DNA from: Stigmatella aurantiaca
GTDB taxonomy: Bacteria; Myxococcota; Myxococcia; Myxococcales; Myxococcaceae
Assembly: GCF_900109545.1 (NCBI RefSeq)
Contig: NZ_FOAP01000007.1
Coordinates: 367,954 to 431,953, forward strand
Length of the DNA: 64,000 nucleotides
Reading direction: 5' to 3'
The notes under the pieces were generated by a model, which was not told the DNA's origin, made no database searches, and saw only the letters and a list, made by a program, of their open reading frames with translations. A program made the position numbers and the translations under genes. Positions 49,339-62,566 of this stretch are shown piece after piece (the first letter of the stretch is position 1; every line of letters starts with the position of its first letter).

Positions 49339-50523
49339 ATGGAACCAACGGCGTCCACGTCGGGCCCTCCCTCTGACGGTCAGCTCCCATCCCCTCGACA
49401 GGTCCTGATCGCCGACGACGACGCAGCGAGTCGAAAGATCGCCGCTGCCCTGCTGGCCGCCTCGGACTACCGCATCCGCTTCGCCACGAGTGGCGAGGAA
49501 GCCCTGGCGGCCGTGGGCGAGGAGCGGCCCGACCTGGTGCTGCTGGATGTGATGATGCCGGGCCTGGACGGCTTCGAGGTGTGCCGCAGGCTGCGCGAGC
49601 GGCTGAGCGGCGAGTACGTGCCCATCATCCTCGTCACGTCGCTGGATGGCCGGGGCGACGTCGTCCAGGGGCTGAAGGCCGGAGCGGATGACTTCCTCCA
49701 CAAGCCGGTGCATGGCGCCGAGCTGAGGGCACGCGTCTCCAACCTTCTCAAGGTGCGCGCCTACCATCAGCTCCTGGCCTCCCAGCGCGACAGCGCGCTG
49801 GCCACGGTGGAGCTGCTGCGCCAGCAGGTGCTGCACGCGGACCGCCTGGCCACGCTGGGCACCCTGGCCGCCAGCGTCAGCCACGAGCTGAACAACATCT
49901 CCCAGGTGCTGCGCAGCGCCCTGGATCCGGGCGCCTCGGACGAGGACGGCTGGGCCCTGGCGGAGAACTCCACCTCCAAGACGGTGCTCACCCACGTGGC
50001 CAACCACGTCACCGAGCTGTCGAGGACCCTGCTCCACATCGCCCGTCCCTCGGGCGGGCCCACCCCCGAGGTGGAGCTCGGGCAGATCCTGGAAGAGGTC
50101 CACCACATGCTCCGGCTCACCGGGCGCATCCGCCATGCGGCGGTCTCCCTGGTGTTGCCCCAGGAGCGCTGTGTCCTCCGGGCCAGCGCGGTGCAGGCCC
50201 AGCAGGTGTTCCTCAACCTCATTGGCAACGCCGCGGACGCGGTGGTGTCCACCCCGGGCGCCCGCATCGAGGCGGGGATCCGGACGCAGCCCGGCGGGCG
50301 GCTCGAGGCCTGGGTCCGGGACAACGGGCCGGGCATGTCCGAGGACGTCCTGGCCCGCATCTTCGAGCCCTTCTTCACCACCAAGCCTCCGGGCGTCGGA
50401 ACGGGCCTGGGGCTGGCCGTCGTCAAGCAGCTCGTCGAGTCCTGGGGCGGGCAGGTCCGCGTCCAGAGCCAGCCGGGCCAGGGCACCTGCATGGTGCTCG
50501 ACCTCCCGGCGTCCCCCCCGTAA
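49339..50523 (+). CDS. receiver-histidine kinase without sensor domain
   Basis: 394 residues, soluble. The receiver (~20-140) has the acceptor Asp in LVLLDVMMPGLDGFE and the Lys in FLHKPV. A short coiled coil leads to a HisKA/HATPase core with the His in ASVSHELNNISQVL, then FLNLIGNAADAVVST, DNGPGMSEDVLARIF and GTGLGLAVVKQL. With no other input domain it must be governed through its receiver. Its divergent position, 66 bp from the binding-protein/hybrid-kinase operon, suggests it takes phosphate from that relay; this is inference. It converges on the methyltransferase gene with a 3-bp gap. Confidence 0.9.
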   Translation: MEPTASTSGPPSDGQLPSPRQVLIADDDAASRKIAAALLAASDYRIRFATSGEEALAAVGEERPDLVLLDVMMPGLDGFEVCRRLRERLSGEYVPIILVTSLDGRGDVVQGLKAGADDFLHKPVHGAELRARVSNLLKVRAYHQLLASQRDSALATVELLRQQVLHADRLATLGTLAASVSHELNNISQVLRSALDPGASDEDGWALAENSTSKTVLTHVANHVTELSRTLLHIARPSGGPTPEVELGQILEEVHHMLRLTGRIRHAAVSLVLPQERCVLRASAVQAQQVFLNLIGNAADAVVSTPGARIEAGIRTQPGGRLEAWVRDNGPGMSEDVLARIFEPFFTTKPPGVGTGLGLAVVKQLVESWGGQVRVQSQPGQGTCMVLDLPASPP

Positions 50524-50526
50524 AGC

Positions 50527-51210
50527 CTACGGGGACGGCGGGGCCGCCCCCGGCACCTGCGCCACGTAGAGGATGTGCGGGGTGGTGTATCCCCGGTCCA
50601 TCTCCACCGTCTCGTGCACCTCGAACCCCGCCTGCCGCAGCAAGGCCTGCAGGGTTTCCCGCGGCTGGAGCGCCAGGGCGCCGCCCGCCTGGGTCCTGCG
50701 CAGCAGCTTCACCATCACCCACTCCTGCGCCAGGCACTTGTAGTGCTTCCAGGAGCCCCCCCCTTCGGCCTCCTTCAACAGGAACCGCCCTCCCGGCCGC
50801 AGCAGGCGCCGCACCGTGGCGAAGAACGCCGGCCACCGCGCCTCGGGCAGCAGGTAGAGGACGTCGCACACCACGGCGGCATCGAACTGGCCCTCGCGCG
50901 CCTCGGCCAGGCGCTCCACGGTGCCCTCCTCGATGTGGACGTTGGGCAACCGGCCCAGCGCCCTCGACGCCCACATCACCTTGCGGGGATCCGGATCCAC
51001 GCCCACCACCTGGCGGGAGGGGTCCTCCAGCGCCAGGAGCGCCGAGAGCAGCCCATGGCCACACCCCACGTCCGCGATGGAGGCACCCGCCGGGGCCCGG
51101 CGCGCCACCGCCTCCAGGGGGGCGGAGAAGGCCCGGGCGTGGACGTGGAAGCGCTCCGGGGCGGGGAGCGCCGAGAACAGGGCGAGCGCCTGGGACTGAA
51201 GCGTGCTCAT
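50527..51210 (-). CDS. class I SAM-dependent methyltransferase
   Basis: 227 residues. SAM motif I is SIADVGCGHGLLSALLALED, followed by VVGVDPDPRKVMWAS, FDAAVVCDVLYLLP and LLRPGGRFLLKEAEGG. The fold is clear but the substrate is not; the pattern resembles small-molecule or lipid methyltransferases. The ATG at 51208-51210 overlaps the stop of the mannosyltransferase-like gene by 4 bp, so the pair is translationally coupled and may act on the same lipid or glycan. Confidence 0.82.
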   Translation of the reverse strand: MSTLQSQALALFSALPAPERFHVHARAFSAPLEAVARRAPAGASIADVGCGHGLLSALLALEDPSRQVVGVDPDPRKVMWASRALGRLPNVHIEEGTVERLAEAREGQFDAAVVCDVLYLLPEARWPAFFATVRRLLRPGGRFLLKEAEGGGSWKHYKCLAQEWVMVKLLRRTQAGGALALQPRETLQALLRQAGFEVHETVEMDRGYTTPHILYVAQVPGAAPPSP

Positions 51211-52355
51211 GAGATGTACCGCTCCATTCCGAAGGCGGCGCTGAGGACCACGAGCCCCACGGCGCTGACGGCGAGGAGCCCCCGGCGCAGCAGGGGACGT
51301 TCCTTCAGCAGCAGGGCGAGCGTCAGGAACAGGGGAAAGGCGGAGAGGAGGTAGCGCCCCATGCCCATGAAGTCCTTGGTGGACAGGGCGGGCAGGCCCA
51401 CGATGGCCAGGGTGAAGACGGCATAGCCCCACCCGAGCCTGCGGGCGGTGGGCCAGACCAGGCCCAGCGCGAGGAAGGTGAGCAGCGCGTGGGTGATGAA
51501 CCGCCCCACCACCTCCGCGTTATTGCCCGAGAAGAACACCGCCTTGAACCAGGCCAGCTTGAGCCAGGTGCGCCACCCCGGTGCCTGGTCCCACCCGGGC
51601 GCGCCTTGGACCTCCACGAAGGCAAAGGGCGCGCCGAAGGTCTCCCCCAGGTAGAGCACGTAGGCGATGAACCCGGCCGCGGATAGCACGGGGAGCACAT
51701 CCCAGACGTCCCAGCGCAGCCCCCGCTCGCGCTTCCACTCCAGCCGGCGCACCAGCAGCCCCAGCACCACGGCGGGGGCCACGGGCCGGGCCGCCGTGGC
51801 GACCGCCCCCAGCACCACGGCGGGCACCAGGTACCCCTTCTCCAGGAGCAGGAAGGCGCCCACCACCAGCAGCAGGAACAGGGCGTCCGAATACATGACG
51901 CCGTACAGGTAGAAGGCGAACGGATACAGGCTGATGAGCATCCCGGCCTGAAGCGCGGTGGAGGGCTCCACCCGGGTGCCCGCCCAGCGGGTGAAGAGCA
52001 CCATGGCCAGCGGTCCACACAGCAGCGTGACGGCGATGCCCGCCGTGTAGACGGACAGGCCCAGCCCCATGAAGAGCTGGATGGCCAGCGGGTACAGCGG
52101 GAAGAACGCCACCGAGCTCTGCTGGCCCGGCGTGTACGTATAGCCCTCCTCGGCGATGCGCTTGTACCAGCTCGCATCCCAGGCCACCCAGCCCATGGAC
52201 AGGTACTCGTCCAGGCGCAGCGAGGGCGCCGAGGGGTCCTTGTGGTGGAAGTACCAGGCGCCCGCCCCCGCCGCCACGGCACAGGCGGCGACGGAGACCA
52301 GAACCAGGAGCGCAATGGTGAGCGGCGGAGAGCGGTTCATGCGGGGGCGAGGCAT
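51207..52355 (-). CDS. PIG-V-like GT-C mannosyltransferase family membrane protein
   Basis: 382 residues with about ten membrane segments. The first outer loop has WVAWDASWYKRIAEEGY, matching the acidic W-D...Y/W motif of the PIG-V/GPI-mannosyltransferase 2-like family that uses polyprenyl-phosphate mannose; SVAFFPLYPLAIQLF follows in the right place. GKDF-like C-terminal loop (STKDFMGMGRYLLSAFPLF) is also typical. Bacteria have no GPI anchors, so it likely glycosylates a lipid or protein outside the inner membrane. It overlaps the downstream methyltransferase gene. The start may be at residue 1 or 6. Confidence 0.75.
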   Translation of the reverse strand: MPRPRMNRSPPLTIALLVLVSVAACAVAAGAGAWYFHHKDPSAPSLRLDEYLSMGWVAWDASWYKRIAEEGYTYTPGQQSSVAFFPLYPLAIQLFMGLGLSVYTAGIAVTLLCGPLAMVLFTRWAGTRVEPSTALQAGMLISLYPFAFYLYGVMYSDALFLLLVVGAFLLLEKGYLVPAVVLGAVATAARPVAPAVVLGLLVRRLEWKRERGLRWDVWDVLPVLSAAGFIAYVLYLGETFGAPFAFVEVQGAPGWDQAPGWRTWLKLAWFKAVFFSGNNAEVVGRFITHALLTFLALGLVWPTARRLGWGYAVFTLAIVGLPALSTKDFMGMGRYLLSAFPLFLTLALLLKERPLLRRGLLAVSAVGLVVLSAAFGMERYIS

Positions 52356-52386
52356 GGTCCAGACCTCTGCCCCCGGTCAAGGGGCT

Positions 52387-54620
<2,234 letters not shown>

Positions 54621-54621
<1 letters not shown>

Positions 54622-55919
54622 CACGCACGCTCCAGAATCACCGCGGCCCCCAGGCCGCCAGCGGCACAGACGGTGCACAGCACCGTGTTCTTGTTCCGGC
54701 GCTTCAGCTCCTGGAGCGCCTGGGTGACGATGCGCGCCCCCGTCGCCCCGAACGGGTGGCCCAGGGCGATGGAGCCGCCGTTCACGTTGACCCGATCCCG
54801 GTCCACCTCGCCCACCGGGCCACTCCACCCGGCCTTCTTGGCGAAGGCGGGCGAGGCGAGCGCCTGGATGTTGCTGGCCACCTGGGCCGCGAACGCCTCG
54901 TGCATCTCCACGAGATCAATGTCCGAGAGCTTCATGCCCGCGCGCTGGAGCGCCACGGGCACCGCGTAGGCGGGCCCCTGCAGGAGCTGGTCTCCCGGGT
55001 CCGTGGCGGCATACGCGTGGGCCCGCAGGTAGCCCAGGGGCTCGTACCCGAGCGCCCGGGCCTTCTCCTCGCTCATGAGCAGCAGGGCGGCGGCGCCGTC
55101 CGTGAGCGGCGAGGCATTGCCCGCGGTGATGCTGCCGTACTTGCGGTCGAAGGCCGGCTTGAGCTGGGCGAGCGCCTCCAGGCTGGTGTCGCCCCGGACG
55201 ATGTTGTCCTTGGCGGCCACGTCCTCGTAGCGGGGCGGGACGACGATGCGCATCACCTCCTGGTCGAAGCGGCCCTCCTGCCAGGCCCGGGCGGCGTTCT
55301 GGTGGGAGGCCAGGGCGATGCGGTCCTGCTCCTCGCGCGAGATGCCGTTCTCCTTGGCCATCTTCTCCGCGCTCTCGCCCATCGTCATGCCGGTGGAGTA
55401 CTCGGCGATGGCGGGTGGCACGGGCAGCAAGTCCCTGCCCTGGAGCTTCTGGAAGGGCTTGAGCTTCTCGGCCAGGCTCTTGGCCTTGGAGGAGGCCACC
55501 AGCGCGTGCGCCAGGGGCCTGCTGGTGAAGATGGGCGCGTCCGACATGGACTCGGTGCCGCCAGCGATGATGACGTCCGCCTCCCCCACCGCGATGGCGT
55601 TGGCCGCCGTCGTCATGGACTGGATGGAGGTGGCGCACGCGCGCGCCACGGTGAACGCTTCAATCTTGCGCGGCAGCCCCGCGGCGATGACCACCTCGCG
55701 CGCGATGGAGGGGGCCGTCAGCGTGGGGATGACCTGGCCGAAGACCACCTGGTTGATTTCATTTGGATCGATGTCCGCCCGCTGCACCAGCTCCTGAACC
55801 ACCGCCTTGCCCAAGTCCAGCGCGGTCAGTCCGGAGAAGACGCTCCCCGCCTTCACGAACGGGGTCCGCAAGCCGCGGACGATGGCCACCCGTGGGTGGC
55901 CGTTTCTCTCACGTGCCAT
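54621..55919 (-). CDS. fadI: acetyl-CoA acyltransferase (3-ketoacyl-CoA thiolase)
   Basis: 432 residues. The nucleophile Cys is near residue 94 (VARACATSIQSM), the His of the second site is in EMHEAFAAQV, and NGGSIALGHPFGATG and LCTVCAAGGLGAA complete the thiolase active site. The length and the pairing with fadJ favour FadI, the anaerobic-type thiolase subunit, which cleaves 3-ketoacyl-CoA. The ATG at 55917-55919 has GGAGGG about eight bases upstream; a GTG three codons before is too close to that site. First gene of fadI-fadJ. Confidence 0.93.
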
Positions 55920-55984
55920 GTGCCTCACCCTCCGACTGCGAGTGAGGTGCTTCTAATGGCCTCTTTCGCGGTGCGTCAACGAAA

Positions 55985-56004
55985 GATTGACTCGAAAATC
56001 AACC
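55985..56004. promoter_or_regulatory. inverted repeat upstream of fadI (candidate operator)
   Basis: GATTGA (55985-55990) and TCAACC (55999-56004) form an imperfect inverted repeat TTGA-N8-TCAA, about 65 bp before the fadI start in the gap after hemE. Position and symmetry fit an operator of a dimeric regulator of beta-oxidation; no known site was matched. Confidence 0.3.
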
Positions 56005-56055
56005 CTGTCTTCCTCCGAGCGTTCGTGCGGAAGGGGGACGGGCGGACAGGCGGGC

Positions 56056-57102
56056 CTACTTGGCGGGCGTGCCCTGGCGAAGCGCGGCGCCATGGCGGTG
56101 CACCGCCTCGACGAGGAACTTCGCGGCCTCGGGGTCCGTGGGGGGAAGGATGCCGTGGCCGAGGTTGAAGATGTGCCCCACGGGGCCCGCCCGCTTGAGG
56201 ATGTCCACCACCCGCTCCTCCAGCTCCTCGCGGGGCAGGAACAGGTGCAGCGGGTCCAGGTTGCCCTGCACCGCCACGTCCTGGCCCAGGACGCGCCGCC
56301 CCTCGTCCGCGGGGAGGCGCCAGTCCAGGCCGATGACGTCCGCCCCCGTGCGCTTGAGCAGCGGCAGGTGGGGGGACATGCCCGTGCCGAAGACGATGAC
56401 GGGCACCCCGGTGGCCTGCAGCTCCTTCACCATGCGCGTGAGATAGGGAAGGCTGAAGCGCTCGAAGTCGTAGGGGGAGAGCTCCCCACCCCACGAGTCG
56501 AAGATCTGGACAATCTTCGCCCCCGCCTCCACCTGCATCTTCAGGTACGGGATGAGCGTGTCGGTGAGCTTCTGGAAGAACGTGTGCGCCAGCTTCGGCT
56601 GCTCGAAGAGCAGGCGCTTGATGAGGATGTAGCTCTTGGAGCCGCCGCCCTCGACCATGTAGGCGGCCAGGGTGAACGGCGCCCCGGCGAAGCCAATGAC
56701 GGGCACCGAGTCGTTCAGCGCCTTGCGCGTGCGGCGGATGGCCTCGGCGACGAAGCCCGTGCCCTCGACGGGGTCCGGCACGGCGAGCCGCTCGATGTCC
56801 GCGGCGGTGCGCACGGGCTGGGGAAAGTGCGGCCCCTTGTCCCCCAGCTCCAGGGTGATGCCCATCGCCTCCACGGGGATGAGGATGTCCGAGAAGATGA
56901 TGGCCGCGTCCACGCCCAGGCGGGTGACGGGCTGCACGGTGACCTCGGCGGCGAGGTCCGGGTGCTTGCACAGGTCGAGGAACGCGATGTTGCCGCGAAT
57001 GGCGCGGTACTCCGGCAGGTAGCGCCCCGCCTGACGCATGAGCCACACCGGCGTGGTGTCGGTGGGCTGCCGGCGAGCGGCCTTCAACAATCTGTCATTC
57101 AT
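56056..57102 (-). CDS. hemE: uroporphyrinogen decarboxylase
   Basis: 348 residues, the normal length. The N-terminal signature PVWLMRQAGRYLPEYR, the catalytic Asp in IIFSDILIPVEAMG, GFAGAPFTLAAYMVEG and the C-terminal NLGHGILPPTDPE are all present. It turns uroporphyrinogen III into coproporphyrinogen III in haem synthesis. The ATG at 57100-57102 has GAGGG upstream; a longer frame to 57195 is unconserved. It stands between the isoamylase and fadI genes on the same strand. Confidence 0.96.
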   Translation of the reverse strand: MNDRLLKAARRQPTDTTPVWLMRQAGRYLPEYRAIRGNIAFLDLCKHPDLAAEVTVQPVTRLGVDAAIIFSDILIPVEAMGITLELGDKGPHFPQPVRTAADIERLAVPDPVEGTGFVAEAIRRTRKALNDSVPVIGFAGAPFTLAAYMVEGGGSKSYILIKRLLFEQPKLAHTFFQKLTDTLIPYLKMQVEAGAKIVQIFDSWGGELSPYDFERFSLPYLTRMVKELQATGVPVIVFGTGMSPHLPLLKRTGADVIGLDWRLPADEGRRVLGQDVAVQGNLDPLHLFLPREELEERVVDILKRAGPVGHIFNLGHGILPPTDPEAAKFLVEAVHRHGAALRQGTPAK

Positions 57103-57202
57103 GCAGGTGCCCTCTGGCGCCACCGGGCGCCCTGCCCCCGGCCATACCGGACTTCGGCCCGGAAGTCCTGCCCCTCGCTCAGGGAACGCCCACAAACGGC
57201 CA

Positions 57203-57236
57203 GGGCCGGAACCGCTGCCTGGAGCGGATCCGGCCC
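57203..57236 (-). terminator. strong hairpin between isoamylase and hemE genes
   Basis: GGGCCGGAACCGCT (57203-57216) pairs with AGCGGATCCGGCCC (57223-57236) with one mismatch and a 6-base loop. On the minus strand it comes 31 bp after the isoamylase stop and is followed by UGGCCGUUUGUG, an imperfect U-tract, so termination is plausible. Confidence 0.55.
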
Positions 57237-57267
57237 CGGGGGGCGCCCTGTGCCCCAGAGGGGAGCC

Positions 57268-59643
<2,376 letters not shown>

Positions 59644-59854
59644 GTTGGTTGCAACTCCCGGCGCGGATGCGATGAGCGCTACAGGGGGGCCCGCGCTCGC
59701 CCGTACTGCAACCTTCCACCATTGCTTGAGCGGCCGAGTCAACGCGCCCCTATACTGAGGAGGCGATTGACGCAGAGCGGTGGACCGCCAGCGGACATCG
59801 AAGGGGTTCCCGGGGGCAGCCGGCAGGAATGATCAGGGCGGCAGAAACGTATGC

Positions 59855-59883
59855 TTGACACAGGGAGAGGTGGCCGATACAAG
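59855..59883 (+). promoter_or_regulatory. sigma-70 promoter of the tRNA-Val/tRNA-Asp unit
   Basis: TTGACA (59855-59860) and TACAAG (59878-59883) are separated by 17 bp, and the first tRNA begins 28 bp after the -10. Hexamers and spacing are close to ideal. Confidence 0.75.
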
Positions 59884-59910
59884 GCCGCCCATCGACGCGG
59901 CGGTGGCCGA

Positions 59911-59982
59911 GGGCGGATAGCTCAGCGGTAGAGCGTCGCCCTTACAAGGCGAGGGTCACAGGTTCGATCCCTGTTCCGCCCA
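59911..59982 (+). tRNA. tRNA-Val (anticodon TAC)
   Basis: The 72-base cloverleaf has acceptor arms GGGCGGA/TCCGCCC, a D-arm with GCTCAGCGGTAGAGC, an anticodon stem TCGCC/GGCGA around CTTACAA (anticodon TAC at 59943-59945) and a T-arm with GGTTCGATCC. The CCA end is not encoded; the discriminator base is A. Confidence 0.95.
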
Positions 59983-59990
59983 AGAGTTGT

Positions 59991-60067
<77 letters not shown>

Positions 60068-60070
60068 ATA

Positions 60071-60124
60071 GAAGGGCCTGGAATCGAGAGGGAAACCTCA
60101 AAGATTCCAGGCCCTTCGTCTTTT
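60071..60124 (+). terminator. perfect 15-bp hairpin terminator after tRNA-Asp
   Basis: GAAGGGCCTGGAATC (60071-60085) is fully complementary to GATTCCAGGCCCTTC (60103-60117) with a 17-base loop, followed by CGTCTTTT. It begins 4 bp after the tRNA and its T-run touches the stop codon of the integrase on the other strand. Confidence 0.8.
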
Positions 60125-61269
60125 CAGCCCCTGGGCTTCTCCTTCAGCGCGATCTCCGTCTCCAGGATGTCTCCAGAAATCCGGGAGGCTGCCTCATCCA
60201 GCAAGCTGATCGCCGCGTCCTTGGCTGCCGGGCTCAGGTGCATGTAGCGCTGGGTGGTGGAGAGGTTCTCGTGCCCGGCCAGCTCCTGGATTGCCTTGGC
60301 AGGCGCCCCTCGCATCGCCAGCCGCGAGCAGAAGGTGTGACGGAGGACGTGGAGCGCCCGTGTCACCGGCAGCCCCGCCCGCTTCTGCGCCTTCGCCATC
60401 CAGCGGGAGACGGCCGCCCGGGTCGCCGGTTGGCCGTTGTCCCGGTAGAGAACACGCGGTCCCTTCAGATGCCGATTGGCCGCCAGCAACGCGGCCAGCC
60501 GCTTCGTCATGGGCACCCGTCGATCACGCCCGCCCTTGGGCACGGTGACGTGACCCTGCCACTCTGAGTGCCGGATGTGGAGCTGTCCTCGCCGGAGGTC
60601 CACGTCCGTCCACTCCAGCGCAAGGATCTCTCCGCTGCGCAGGCCCGCGTCTCCACCGAGCAGCACCATGGCTTGGATGCGCCAGTCCAGCTTGCTGGCC
60701 GCCTCGACCAGCCGCTCGTACTCCTCGAAGTCGTAGAACGACATGGTGGGCTTCGGGGCCTTGAGCAGCTTGATGGTCACCGGCAGTTTGTCGAGGACAC
60801 CCCACTCCACCGCCACCTTCAGCAGCTTGTTGAAGACGGTGAGGACGTTGTTCACCGTCTTCGTGGACAGCTCCTTCAGGTCGGCCTTGAGGCGCTGGAT
60901 GTCCTCGTGCGTCAGCGTGTCCAGCCGCCGCTGACCGAACCGGGGCACCAGGTAGATCCGCAGCACCGACTCCTTGCTGATGATGGTGCTGGGCTTCTGC
61001 CGGTTGGCCCGGGCGTAGCCCTCGATGAACCTGGGGACGAACTCCTCCAACGTCGGAACCGCCCTCTGCTTCACCTCCTCCTTGGCCTGCTTGCCGCGTG
61101 CGAGCAGCTCGGACTGCCGCTGTTCGCCCCACGCCTTCGCGCCCGACTTCGAGCTGACCGGAGCCTTCACGCGCTCGCGGTACAGTTCGCCATCGGGCCA
61201 CTTGAACATGATGTCCACCTCCCACCCGCTCTTACCGCGTTTGATGTACGGCCTGACCTTCACGCTCAT
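60124..61269 (-). CDS. tyrosine recombinase (phage-type integrase)
   Basis: 381 residues. An N-terminal arm-binding part (VKVRPYIKRGKSGWEVDI), a SAM-like core-binding domain (~85-165, KPSTIISKESVLRIYLVPRF), and a catalytic domain with the Arg in LGGDAGLRSGEILALEW, HxxR in LHVLRHTF, a His in LAGHENLST and the nucleophile Tyr in TTQRYMHLSP. All catalytic residues are present. It would integrate and excise the element at the neighbouring tRNA-Asp gene. Its stop lies 57 bp from the tRNA end. The ATG at 61267-61269 shares one base with the stop of the upstream excisionase-like gene; a longer frame to 61416 is unconserved. Confidence 0.93.
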   Translation of the reverse strand: MSVKVRPYIKRGKSGWEVDIMFKWPDGELYRERVKAPVSSKSGAKAWGEQRQSELLARGKQAKEEVKQRAVPTLEEFVPRFIEGYARANRQKPSTIISKESVLRIYLVPRFGQRRLDTLTHEDIQRLKADLKELSTKTVNNVLTVFNKLLKVAVEWGVLDKLPVTIKLLKAPKPTMSFYDFEEYERLVEAASKLDWRIQAMVLLGGDAGLRSGEILALEWTDVDLRRGQLHIRHSEWQGHVTVPKGGRDRRVPMTKRLAALLAANRHLKGPRVLYRDNGQPATRAAVSRWMAKAQKRAGLPVTRALHVLRHTFCSRLAMRGAPAKAIQELAGHENLSTTQRYMHLSPAAKDAAISLLDEAASRISGDILETEIALKEKPRG

Positions 61270-61607
61270 CACCGAGCCCTCCTCGGCGACGGCGCACGCC
61301 CTTCGAGAATGAACGGCAGAAGCTCGCTCCCCCGGAACCGCAGCGAGCGGCCCAAGCGGAACGCACCTGGAAGCTGGCCGCGCGACACCTTCGCGTACAC
61401 AGCCTTGGGGCTGCACCCGAGGAGGCGGGCCACCTCCTCGGCGGTGTAGACGGCCTTGTCGAGCGGTGGCTGTCCCTCCGAGGGGCTGCTGCTGGAAGAA
61501 CCCGCCTGCACCCGCTCGCGGAGCGTTGGATCCCCGTGAAGCGCCGCCAGTTCCTCGCGCACCAAGGCGCGGATGAGGTCACACAGTCCGGCGTCTACGC
61601 TGGACAC
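61269..61607 (-). CDS. excisionase-like helix-turn-helix protein
   Basis: 112 residues. The C-terminal half is a MerR-like/HTH_17 winged helix (VYTAEEVARLLGCSPKAVYA, then KVSRGQLPGAFRLGRSLRF), the usual form of excisionases and recombination directionality factors. The N-terminal ~50 residues are a helical part and a Ser-rich linker. It sits directly before the integrase with a one-base overlap, so it probably controls the direction of recombination or integrase expression. Confidence 0.8.
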   Translation of the reverse strand: MSSVDAGLCDLIRALVREELAALHGDPTLRERVQAGSSSSSPSEGQPPLDKAVYTAEEVARLLGCSPKAVYAKVSRGQLPGAFRLGRSLRFRGSELLPFILEGRAPSPRRAR

Positions 61608-61706
61608 GGCGACCTCCCATCGTCACTGCTGGAATGAATCCCGTCCTGCATCTGAACCTCGTGAAGACGAGGCTCATGGTGGGCGTGTCGCAGCTGGGGC
61701 GGGAGC

Positions 61707-61717
61707 GGGAGGATTCC
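61707..61717. repeat. GGGAGGATTCC box, outlying copy
   Basis: GGGAGGATTCC here matches exactly 11 bp of the box at 62853-62863, and its continuation TTCCACAC matches the box at 62705. It lies just past the 3' end of the orphan gene, whose other side carries three more copies. Confidence 0.4.
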
Positions 61718-61729
61718 ACACGCTCCGGC

Positions 61730-62566
61730 CTACTTCTTATCCCCCTCGTCCTCCTTGAACTGCTCGGGAGATATCGAAGTGGGCTGTGCAGGAGATGTCG
61801 TAACGAGCTGCTCCAAGGGCTCCGTTGGCGTGCTCGGCATCGATACGACCTGCTGCGCGGGTGATGCAGGAGGGGGCATGGCGACCATCTCCGGCGGGCG
61901 GTGTTGGGTGGCAATACTCCGAAGGAGCGGAAGCACTCCACTTTCAACCACGTCCTTCATCATCTCCTTCCAGGCGGCCTGCCGCTGCTCATTGGACTTG
62001 GGATCCTGCTCGAATTCCTCGCCCGGCTCCCGAATGCCCACAAGGAGCGCAAGCGCCTCCATCTCCTGCGGCGAGAGCTTGGGCCCCATGTTCTCGGCCT
62101 CTACCGTGAGCATGGCGAAGGCGCAGAACAGCCGCTGCTCGCTCTGCCAGAGCCGTGTGTGCTCCTTCGCCCAAGGGTGCTGCTCGTAGAAACGGTTGAC
62201 GGCGGCATGGAGCCGCTGGCCTGCCTGGACAAGCTCGCGGTACGCCGCACCAACCTCATCGCCATGGAGGAGCAGGCTCATCTGCGGGCCCAACATGGCC
62301 GTGAGCCTGCTGGTGTCCGTACCTCCCAGGCCGGGCGGGAAGTCGGGCGGTGCGCGCAAGTAGTCGCCCGAGAGCAGCCACTCTCTGTTGCGATGCACCC
62401 ATGCGAACGTCCTCGCCTGGAATGGAGCCAGGTTGCCAGTCGCACAGAGGGCGTCGATCTGGGACTGAGAACGCCGCCGCAGAAGTAACTGCATGGCGTC
62501 CTCCTCCTCCTTGAAGCGATGCTTGGGTGGCTCGCGGTGAACACCGCCTGTGCGAGGTGTACCCAT
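61730..62566 (-). CDS. hypothetical protein of the mobile element
   Basis: 278 residues from ATG at 62564-62566, which has GGAGG six bases upstream; a second ATG at 62492-62494 also has GGAGG and would give 254 residues. No family is recognised. Residues ~25-190 are mainly helical and soluble (LHAAVNRFYEQHPWAKEHTR, then LTVEAENMGPKLSPQEMEAL). The last ~75 residues are rich in Pro, Ser, Thr and Gln with an acidic Lys-rich tail (FKEDEGDKK), probably disordered. It is cargo of the integrated element, 122 bp after the excisionase-like gene's start on the same strand. Confidence 0.6.
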   Translation of the reverse strand: MGTPRTGGVHREPPKHRFKEEEDAMQLLLRRRSQSQIDALCATGNLAPFQARTFAWVHRNREWLLSGDYLRAPPDFPPGLGGTDTSRLTAMLGPQMSLLLHGDEVGAAYRELVQAGQRLHAAVNRFYEQHPWAKEHTRLWQSEQRLFCAFAMLTVEAENMGPKLSPQEMEALALLVGIREPGEEFEQDPKSNEQRQAAWKEMMKDVVESGVLPLLRSIATQHRPPEMVAMPPPASPAQQVVSMPSTPTEPLEQLVTTSPAQPTSISPEQFKEDEGDKK

